Shown piece after piece: positions 21,573-28,779 of a DNA stretch of 64,000 bases. The stretch's first letter is position 1. Every line of letters begins with the position of its first letter. The notes below the pieces were generated by a model, which was not told where the DNA came from, did not search any database, and saw only the letters and a program-made list of their open reading frames with translations. Both the position numbers and the translations under genes were made by a program. Source of the DNA: Candidatus Anaerobutyricum avicola (GTDB taxonomy: Bacteria > Bacillota > Clostridia > Lachnospirales > Lachnospiraceae); the NCBI GenBank assembly GCA_019113845.1, contig DXGQ01000017.1:68608-132607 (forward strand), read 5' to 3'.

Positions 21573-21706
21573 GAAAGAAGGAAGATCTGTGTAACTGCAA
21601 TTTGGCGAAAGGTGGACAGTGACCGGGCGGAACAGGCAAGGATGAAAGAAAGGAAAATCTGTGTAACTGTAATTTGACGAAGGATGGACAGTGACCGGGT
21701 AAGACA
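21571..21706 (+). repeat. Two-copy diverged tandem repeat, about 70-bp period
   Basis: gtgaaagaaggaagatctgtgtaactgcaatttggcgaaaggtggacagtgaccggg and gatgaaagaaaggaaaatctgtgtaactgtaatttgacgaaggatggacagtgaccggg. Confidence 0.9.
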
Positions 21707-21727
21707 GAACGGAGGAGGTGAAACCGG

Positions 21728-22780
21728 ATGCTCTTTGTAAAATACCAGGATCAATCAGACAGTTGTATACCACAAATAAGAAAAACAGAATTCAAAAAAA
21801 TAAATAAAATGCGGTCTCTCCAAGCGCAGGCAGTGATGTGGTGGCAAAAGAGAAAGAGAGCATCTTGTTTTGCTTCCTGCGAGGGGGCAGTCACCGTGGA
21901 GGCGGCGCTGGTTCTTCCGGTTTTTCTGAGCGCAGTCTGCGGACTGCTGCTTCTCGGAAGTCTGCTGCTCACGGAGGCAAAGATCCAATATGCGCTGGCG
22001 AGAACGGCAGATCTCTACGCAGCGCAGAAGGCGGTAGATACGCTTTCCAATGAGAAAAAGAGTACCGGTGCTGCAAAGGGGGAAGGAGCAGACGGACAGG
22101 GACAGAAGCGGACGCCGCAGGGGGCGGCGCAAGACCAGGAAACAGTGCAGAAGCAGGGCAGTCTTTCTGCGATGGCACAGGAGATGGCGGGGACTCTGCT
22201 GACGAAGGCAAACCTGCAGATCTTGTTTGCTTCGGTGTATGAGAATTCCTCCATGGATGATGGCTGTATTCAGGGAGGCAGAGGAGGCATCCGATTGTCA
22301 GAGGTCTCCGGGGAGGGAGAGGAGATCGTTGAACTTCGCGCCAGCTACCGGTTGAAGATCGAACTGCCATTTGTGGGAGAATATGCCTTTGACAGAGAAG
22401 CCGGGGCGGTTCAGCGGATTTTCAGCGGATATACGGAGGGCGGCGCCGGAGAAGGAGCAGAAACGGGAAGCGGAGGCGTTGTGTATGTGACAGAGAGCGG
22501 AAGCGTTTATCACACCAGTCTGTCCTGCAGCCATATCTGTCTGCGTATCTCCGGAAGCAGTGTGGAGAAGATTCTGACAGAAAACCGGTATCAGGCCTGT
22601 GAGAAGTGTATCCATGACGGCGAGATACCTGCCGCGCTTTATGTAACAAAATATGGAGATAAATATCACGCTTCTCTTGGCTGCAGTGGATTAAAAAGAA
22701 CGGTCAGAACGATCCCGCGAGAAGATGCAGAGGGAATGCGGATGTGCAGCCGCTGTGCCGCTTTGGAAAGTCGGAGATAA
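21728..22780 (+). CDS. TadE-like pseudopilin with two C-terminal Cys-rich motifs
   Basis: GAVTVEAALVLPVFLSAVCGLLLLG TadE-like N-terminus; C-terminal YVTESGSVYHTSLSC... and YVTKYGDKYHASLGC..., each followed by CxxC; true start uncertain (internal ATGs). Confidence 0.75.
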   Translation: MLFVKYQDQSDSCIPQIRKTEFKKINKMRSLQAQAVMWWQKRKRASCFASCEGAVTVEAALVLPVFLSAVCGLLLLGSLLLTEAKIQYALARTADLYAAQKAVDTLSNEKKSTGAAKGEGADGQGQKRTPQGAAQDQETVQKQGSLSAMAQEMAGTLLTKANLQILFASVYENSSMDDGCIQGGRGGIRLSEVSGEGEEIVELRASYRLKIELPFVGEYAFDREAGAVQRIFSGYTEGGAGEGAETGSGGVVYVTESGSVYHTSLSCSHICLRISGSSVEKILTENRYQACEKCIHDGEIPAALYVTKYGDKYHASLGCSGLKRTVRTIPREDAEGMRMCSRCAALESRR

Positions 22781-22841
22781 GAAGGGGTGCGGATGCACAA
22801 CCGCCGTGCCGCTTTGGAAAGTTGGAAAATGAGAAGGGGAT
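22738..22841 (+). repeat. Two-copy tandem duplication of the 3' end of the TadE-like gene
   Basis: gcggatgtgcagccgctgtgccgctttggaaagtcggagataagaaggggt and gcggatgcacaaccgccgtgccgctttggaaagttggaaaatgagaaggggat. Confidence 0.9.
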
Positions 22842-22847
22842 GAGAGG

Positions 22848-23381
22848 ATGGCAGATAACAGGATAAAAAAGTTTTGGAGAGAGGATAGGGGAATGATGAC
22901 GGTGGAGGCAGCGGTGATCGTTCCGATGATAGCCATGATTCTTGTGGGAATCGTCTTTTTGTTCCTCTTTTTTATGGATATGGCGGCTGCGAGGAGTGAG
23001 GCGATGCGTGTTGCGGAGGAGACGGCGGCTGCCTGGAAAACGGACGGAGAGCTGGTGACCGGAGAATACGAGGCGGATACTCTGTTGACGAGGAGCATTT
23101 ATTTCCTAGTGACCGGCAGTCGGGAGGAGTTGGAGGCGGAGGCACAAAAAAGGCTGACAGACCGAGTAAACGAACGTCTTCTGGTAACAAGGCTCCGGGA
23201 GAGTGAGGTGGAGACAGGTGCGGGAAAAGTGACTGCGGGGGTCAGCCTGCAGTTTCGCTGGCCTCTTCGCGGTGTAGAAGAAATCATGGGAGAGATGTTG
23301 TCTTTTTCCTGTACGATCGTCTCTCCGGTAGATCATTGGCAGGAAAAGCTTAGATTGGGGGCGAGTTTGCAGTGGAAATAG
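22848..23381 (+). CDS. TadE-family protein
   Basis: RGMMTVEAAVIVPMIAMILVGIVFLFLFFMDMAAARSEA. Confidence 0.82.
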   Translation: MADNRIKKFWREDRGMMTVEAAVIVPMIAMILVGIVFLFLFFMDMAAARSEAMRVAEETAAAWKTDGELVTGEYEADTLLTRSIYFLVTGSREELEAEAQKRLTDRVNERLLVTRLRESEVETGAGKVTAGVSLQFRWPLRGVEEIMGEMLSFSCTIVSPVDHWQEKLRLGASLQWK

Positions 23382-25012
23382 AAAAAGAAGGCCTGCATAC
23401 TTACGGGGTGGCGGCATCGGTTGATAATCCATATTTTCTTTCCGTGGAATATCCGGTCATCCGGCATAACCATCCGGAAAGGCTGCTGCCCATTCTTTTA
23501 CGGGAGCAGGACGGAGACACCAGGCTTCTGTATGATCTCTCGGACGCCAGAAGCCTCGCAGCCTGTTCCAGAGAAAAACATTCGCAGGGAAATAATTTCT
23601 CCAGAGAGGACTGCCAGTGTTTTCTGAGGAATTTACAGCAGCTGCTGAGAGAACTGGATGAGCTGATGCTGTCCCCGACACACATCAGTTTTTCCCCGAA
23701 TCGCATTTACCGGACAGGAGAGGCAGCATTTCGATGGATGTACTGTCCGGATGAGGAATACGATATGGGAGCAGAAGTGCAGCAGTTTTTTTCCTGGATG
23801 TTGTCGGAGATCAATTATGGAGATTCGGAAGCAGTACGTTATATTTATCATGTCTACTGGATGATACGGAACCGAACTTTTTCGGAGACTCTGATTCAGG
23901 AATGTCTGGATTATGAGGAAGAAACAGCACCAAATATCACTTCTTGTGAGAGCTTTTTTGCCGAAAAAGAAGAAAAACAGAAATCACCCGTGCCGGAGGA
24001 AGAAAAAATGTGGCCGCAGACGGAACAGTCGGAGGAGACAGAGAAAAGAGGCCGGCAGAAGACAGTATGGGAAGGGACAGAGGAAGGAAGTCGAAAAAAG
24101 GCATCATGGAAAGAGACAGAAAAAGGAAGCCGGCAGAAGGCATTATGGAAAGAGACAGAGAAAAGAAGCCGGCAGAAGACAGCATGGAGAGGGACGGAGC
24201 AGAAAGAAATCGGACAGGGTGAGAAGGAGCAGCCAGGGACAGGCAGCAGTCATTCGTTGTTTTTCGTACTGGAAGTTATTCTGGGGATTGCGACGGCGCT
24301 TACCGGGGTGACGGTGCTTGCCTCGGCAGCCTATTCTCTCTGGTATGGGTTGCTTCCAATCTATAACCGTTACTGGATCGCCTGTGTGATTTTGTGCGTT
24401 CTTCTTGTGGAGGGAATGTATCAGATTCATAAAAAAAGAAAGCGGGCAGCGGAGGAGCCGGATGAAAAACAGTCGGCAGTGGAACGGTCAGAGAGAAACA
24501 GGCAGTCGGCGGTGGAACGATCAGAGAGAAACAGACAGTCGGCAGTGGAACAATCAGAGGGAAACAGACAGTCGGCCGGAGGGAAGTTCTTGACACAGCA
24601 GAGCAAAGGAAAGGATCAGGATGCCTCTGCGGACCCGCTGTGGAGTGCGGCATCACCATGGGACGAGGAGGAGGGAACTGTTCGCCTGGATATGGGGGTG
24701 CAAAGACCGCAGCCGGTTTTAAAGAGTGAGGAATCTGGTGAGGTCTTTCCATTGCAGAGTTTTCCTTTTTATATCGGAAATCATAAAGGGCTCAATCAGC
24801 TGACGATCTATGATAATACGGTAAGCCGGGAGCATGCGGTTATTGAGAGAGGTCCGGAACCGGAGACATTTTTCCTGCGGGATCTGCAGTCGACCAATGG
24901 AACCTGGGTAAATCAGGTGCGGGTGGAGAGCGGCGCGGTGATGTTGAAAGATGGCGACAGTATTCGGTTTGCCTCACACACTTATCGTTTCAGGATGCAG
25001 GAGATGCTCTGA
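23372..25012 (+). CDS. FHA-domain membrane protein with DUF6382-like N-terminus
   Basis: C-terminal FYIGNHKGLNQLTIYDNTVSREHAVIERG...FFLRDLQSTNGTWVNQVRV FHA core; central TM helices; charged repeat linkers. Confidence 0.85.
   Translation: MEIEKEGLHTYGVAASVDNPYFLSVEYPVIRHNHPERLLPILLREQDGDTRLLYDLSDARSLAACSREKHSQGNNFSREDCQCFLRNLQQLLRELDELMLSPTHISFSPNRIYRTGEAAFRWMYCPDEEYDMGAEVQQFFSWMLSEINYGDSEAVRYIYHVYWMIRNRTFSETLIQECLDYEEETAPNITSCESFFAEKEEKQKSPVPEEEKMWPQTEQSEETEKRGRQKTVWEGTEEGSRKKASWKETEKGSRQKALWKETEKRSRQKTAWRGTEQKEIGQGEKEQPGTGSSHSLFFVLEVILGIATALTGVTVLASAAYSLWYGLLPIYNRYWIACVILCVLLVEGMYQIHKKRKRAAEEPDEKQSAVERSERNRQSAVERSERNRQSAVEQSEGNRQSAGGKFLTQQSKGKDQDASADPLWSAASPWDEEEGTVRLDMGVQRPQPVLKSEESGEVFPLQSFPFYIGNHKGLNQLTIYDNTVSREHAVIERGPEPETFFLRDLQSTNGTWVNQVRVESGAVMLKDGDSIRFASHTYRFRMQEML
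24044..24199 (+). repeat. 39-bp in-frame tandem repeat (4 copies)
   Basis: KRGRQKTVWEGTE/EGSRKKASWKETE/KGSRQKALWKETE/KRSRQKTAWRGTE. Confidence 0.9.
24470..24578 (+). repeat. 33-bp in-frame tandem repeat (about 3.3 copies)
   Basis: QSAVERSERNR/QSAVERSERNR/QSAVEQSEGNR/QSA. Confidence 0.9.
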
Positions 25013-25039
25013 GGCTGTCTGTGATCCTGTCCGGAAGCC

Positions 25040-25096
25040 AGTGTACTGACCTGCTCACATTTCGCATAATGGTGAAAATGAACGGGTCAGTACACT
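25040..25096. repeat. Inverted repeat, 12-bp perfect arms
   Basis: AGTGTACTGACC ... GGTCAGTACACT, 33-nt spacer. Confidence 0.85.
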
Positions 25097-25160
25097 AGTT
25101 GTTATACGGGATATGTCGGGGGAGAGAAAACGGTATTAACCGACAGGCCGCACAGATATG

Positions 25161-25189
25161 TTGAAAAAATGGTAAAATCCTACTATAAT
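25161..25189 (+). promoter_or_regulatory. Putative sigma-A promoter for rhomboid gene
   Basis: TTGAAA - 17 nt - TATAAT. Confidence 0.7.
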
Positions 25190-25253
25190 CACTGTTATGA
25201 TACCGATTGACATGTGTGACTGCTGTGACAGAGCGGTTGTCAGAGGAGGTTTT

Positions 25254-26285
25254 ATGGATTTTATAAAGGAACTGCAGCATTTTTTCAGCAGTCTGGGTTT
25301 TCGGAGGATACAGGTGGAAGGCGGATTGCTGTGGATGGAAGAGGCGGAAGGACGGCTCAGGCTGATAGAGGTCATACCGGAGCTTCTGCCGGGACAGACC
25401 CGTGTGCCGGTCAGCCGCCAGGAGGAGAGAATTCTCCATCTGGAGAATCAGCTGATGATCCGATTCGGAGAGAAGACGGACAGGCTGACGTTGATGCTGT
25501 TTCGTGGAATGCCTGATGAAAAGACGGTGGAAGAGATCGCACCGTATCCGAATATCTGGTGTATTGACAAAAGCAGTGGCAGATTGCTGATCTATGAGAA
25601 TCAGAGAGCGGATTTTTATGGCATGAAAGAGCAGCTGGAGAACTTTTTATCCGCCTGCAGGGAGGAGGAACTCTCTGCAAGCCGAAGAGAACTTCGCAGA
25701 ATGTTTCGTCCGGTCAATACGGTCCTGGTCGCAGCAAATGTGCTGGTATTTATTGTGCTGAGTATGATGGGAAATGTGCTGGACGCGGAATTTATGGCGC
25801 AGCATGGTGCCATGGTGTGGGATGCCGTGGTGGAACGGGGAGAGTTTTACCGGCTGTTTACTTCGACTTTCCTGCATTTCGGAGTGGAACATCTGGCACA
25901 GAATATGTTGATCCTTCTGCTGATCGGAGCGAGACTGGAGAGGATTATCGGAAGCCCGAGGTATCTCGCTGTATATCTCGGCTCCGGTATCGCCGCGTCG
26001 GCAGCGTCTCTTTTTGTTACGCTGGCGAGAGAGCCATATACAGTATCGGCGGGAGCGTCGGGAGCGATTTTCGGCATGATGGGCGGTCTGCTTTTTCTGA
26101 TCCTCAAGGACCTTTTGGAAAAAAGGAGAAAGCGAATTGATGAGATTGGCCTGAGTGGAATGCTTTTTGTCATTTTGTCAGCGCTGTCTTATGGATTTAC
26201 GACGACGGGAGTAGATAATGCCGCTCATGTGGGCGGACTGGTGTGTGGATTCCTTTTGACGGGAATTTTGATGATTCGGAAATGA
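25254..26285 (+). CDS. Rhomboid family intramembrane serine protease with N-terminal cytosolic domain
   Basis: HFGVEHLAQNMLILLLIG, SAGASGAIFGMMG (catalytic Ser), VDNAAHVGGLVCGF (catalytic His); RBS AGAGGAGG before ATG 25254. Confidence 0.92.
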   Translation: MDFIKELQHFFSSLGFRRIQVEGGLLWMEEAEGRLRLIEVIPELLPGQTRVPVSRQEERILHLENQLMIRFGEKTDRLTLMLFRGMPDEKTVEEIAPYPNIWCIDKSSGRLLIYENQRADFYGMKEQLENFLSACREEELSASRRELRRMFRPVNTVLVAANVLVFIVLSMMGNVLDAEFMAQHGAMVWDAVVERGEFYRLFTSTFLHFGVEHLAQNMLILLLIGARLERIIGSPRYLAVYLGSGIAASAASLFVTLAREPYTVSAGASGAIFGMMGGLLFLILKDLLEKRRKRIDEIGLSGMLFVILSALSYGFTTTGVDNAAHVGGLVCGFLLTGILMIRK

Positions 26286-26396
26286 TTTTGTCAGAACTTA
26301 GTAAGTTTTCAAACACATATCGGTCACAACTTTTCTTTATACTATACCCTGTAAGATTAATTCTTATAAAAATCCTCTCCCCTCATAATGGATTTG

Positions 26397-26430
26397 CGGC
26401 AGGCTGCTTCGGCAGCCTGCCGTTTTTTTA
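26397..26430 (+). terminator. Intrinsic terminator
   Basis: CGGCAGGCTGC-ttcg-GCAGCCTGCCG-TTTTTTTA. Confidence 0.9.
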
Positions 26431-26600
26431 TTGCATAGGAATGCAATTCCCATGCAATAAAAATGCTCCGTGAGAATCGCACTGCGGCGGATTAGAAGAT
26501 GTCGCTCCTGCGACCCGCCGCAGGCGGAGAATTCCGCAAAGCAGGATTCTTTCCTGTGGGATACCAGGATATTGCGTGGATAATCGCTGTCTTCCCGGGA

Positions 26601-27674
26601 TCAGTCTCCGAAGGAGATGCCCAGAATCTTTGCCTGCTTGATGATCTGATCGTCTGCGGAAACGTATTTCAGTTTGCCGGCGGTCTCTTTCAGAGGGATG
26701 GAAGATACTTCGTAACCTTTCATGACAACCATTCTGCCGTATTTTTCTTCATGGATCAGTTCGGCAGCGGCAGCGCCCAGACGGCTGGAGATGACACGGT
26801 CGAAAGGTACAGGGCTTCCGCCTCTTTGTGTGTGTCCAGGAATGGTAACACGTACTTCCTGACCGGTAGCTGCCTCAATCTGTGCGGCAAGCTCATAGCC
26901 GACAGTGGAGTACTGGCGGTTGGCAAGTTTCTCTTTGTATTTCTTTTTGGATAACTTGGCATCTTCTTTGGAGATGGCGCCCTCAGCTACTGCAAGGATG
27001 GTAAAGCCCTTGCCCTGCTCGGAACGACGTCTGATCGCCTCGATAACGTGATTTAAGTTATAAGGGATCTCAGGGATGAGGATGACGTCCGCGCCGCCTG
27101 CGATACCGGCATGTAAGGTTACCCAGCCAACCTTGTGTCCCATAAGCTCAACGATGAATACACGGTCGTGAGAAGCTGCGGTGGTATGGATGCAGTCGAT
27201 AGCATTGGTCGCGATATCGACAGCACTCTGGAAACCGAAAGTCATATCTGTACCCCAGAGGTCATTGTCGATCGTCTTTGGAAGGGATACCACATTTAAG
27301 CCTTCCTCACTTAACATGTTGGCGGATTTCTGGCTTCCGTTTCCACCGAGGACAACCAGACAGTCAAGGTCGAGATATCTGTAGGTGGACTTCATGGCTT
27401 CCACTTTATCCACACCGTTCTCATCAGGAACGCGCATTAATTTAAATGGCTGTCTGGAAGTTCCGAGGATGGTGCCGCCTCTTGTCAGGATTCCGGAGAA
27501 ATCTTTGGAGGTCAGACGTTTATAATTACCGTAGATCAGACCTTTGTAACCGTCCTCAAAGCCATAGAATTCCACGTTGCCTTCCAGCTGTGTCAGACCT
27601 TTGACAACACCACGCATGGTAGCGTTTAAGCTCTGACAGTCTCCCCCGCTTGTTAACATACCAATTCTCTTCAT
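26601..27674 (-). CDS. pfkA: 6-phosphofructokinase
   Basis: MKRIGMLTSGGDCQSLNATMRGV, LGGNGSQKSA, LPKTIDNDLWGTDMTFGFQSA. Confidence 0.92.
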   Translation of the reverse strand: MKRIGMLTSGGDCQSLNATMRGVVKGLTQLEGNVEFYGFEDGYKGLIYGNYKRLTSKDFSGILTRGGTILGTSRQPFKLMRVPDENGVDKVEAMKSTYRYLDLDCLVVLGGNGSQKSANMLSEEGLNVVSLPKTIDNDLWGTDMTFGFQSAVDIATNAIDCIHTTAASHDRVFIVELMGHKVGWVTLHAGIAGGADVILIPEIPYNLNHVIEAIRRRSEQGKGFTILAVAEGAISKEDAKLSKKKYKEKLANRQYSTVGYELAAQIEAATGQEVRVTIPGHTQRGGSPVPFDRVISSRLGAAAAELIHEEKYGRMVVMKGYEVSSIPLKETAGKLKYVSADDQIIKQAKILGISFGD

Positions 27675-27773
27675 TGTAGCATTTCCTTTCTTTTCTCTGA
27701 ATGATCAGCAGATGCCGGGATGTGAAAAGATCACAGCCCGCCGGTTGATAAGTGATAGTATATTAAAGGTTAG

Positions 27774-28373
27774 TTATAGCTCAATACGGCCATCCAGGGC
27801 ACGCGAGAGAGTCACTTCGTCGATGTATTCCAGCTCGCCGCCGATTGGGACGCCGCTGGCGATCCGCGTGATCCGGATACCTCTGGGCTTGACCTTCTTG
27901 GTGATATACATGGCAGTGGCTTCGCCGTCCAGACTGGAATTGGTCGCCAGGATAAGCTCTTTGACCGGTGTGGTGTCCAGCCGCTCCATGAGCTCTTTAA
28001 ACCGGATATCATCCGGTCCCTTGCCGAGGCTTGGAACGAGAGTTCCCTGCAGGACGTGGTAGACGCCGTTGTACTGTCCGGTTTTCTCGTAGGCGGCCAG
28101 ATCCTTGGTATGCTCCACTACCATGATCGTGCTGTGGTCCCGTTTGTCGCTGGCGCAGATGGGACAGAGCTCCCCGTCTGTGAGCGTACAGCAGCATTTG
28201 CAATAGCGAATATTCTTTCTTGCGCTGACGAGAACCTCAGCCAGATGTTCCACATGCTCCTGTGGCATATTGATAATATGAAAGGCGAGACGCTGCGCGG
28301 ATTTGCCGCCGATGCCCGGCAGGCGGCGCAGCTCCTCGATCAGATTATTGACCTGTGTGCCATAATAATTCAT
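27774..28373 (-). CDS. recR: Recombination mediator RecR
   Basis: LIEELRRLPGIGGKSAQRLAFHI, C4 zinc finger CKCCCTLTDGELCPIC, toprim region. Confidence 0.95.
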   Translation of the reverse strand: MNYYGTQVNNLIEELRRLPGIGGKSAQRLAFHIINMPQEHVEHLAEVLVSARKNIRYCKCCCTLTDGELCPICASDKRDHSTIMVVEHTKDLAAYEKTGQYNGVYHVLQGTLVPSLGKGPDDIRFKELMERLDTTPVKELILATNSSLDGEATAMYITKKVKPRGIRITRIASGVPIGGELEYIDEVTLSRALDGRIEL

Positions 28374-28726
28374 CAGAAACCAAGACCTCCGCCAAGGCCG
28401 CCGAGTCCTCCGGTGAGCTTGGCCATCTGACTCTGAGAATCTGACTCCATCGCGCGGAGTGCTTCGTTGGTGGCAGCCATGATAAGATCTTCAAGCATCT
28501 CGATATCGTCAGGATCGACAACTTCCTCTGCGATTTTGACAGCGACGACCTCTCTCTTACCGGAAACTGTGACGGAGACAACACCGCCGCCGGCGGAAGC
28601 CTCATAAGTCTTCTCCTCGAGAGCCTGCTGGGTCTCTGCCATCTGTTTCTGCATTTTCTGTGCCTGTTTCATAAGATTATTCATATTTCCCGGCATTCCG
28701 CCAGGAAAACCACCTCTTCTTGCCAT
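28373..28726 (-). CDS. YbaB/EbfC nucleoid-associated protein
   Basis: [44 protein letters not shown]; overlaps the recR start. Confidence 0.93.
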   Translation of the reverse strand: MARRGGFPGGMPGNMNNLMKQAQKMQKQMAETQQALEEKTYEASAGGGVVSVTVSGKREVVAVKIAEEVVDPDDIEMLEDLIMAATNEALRAMESDSQSQMAKLTGGLGGLGGGLGF

Positions 28727-28779
28727 AATGATAAAACCTCCATAAATATTTCGTGTACTGTATCAATTACATGTTGCAT

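Noticed and set aside
24044-24578. Regular short repeats considered as a CRISPR array
   Set aside because: Repeats are head-to-tail without unique spacers and keep an open reading frame; they are protein repeats.
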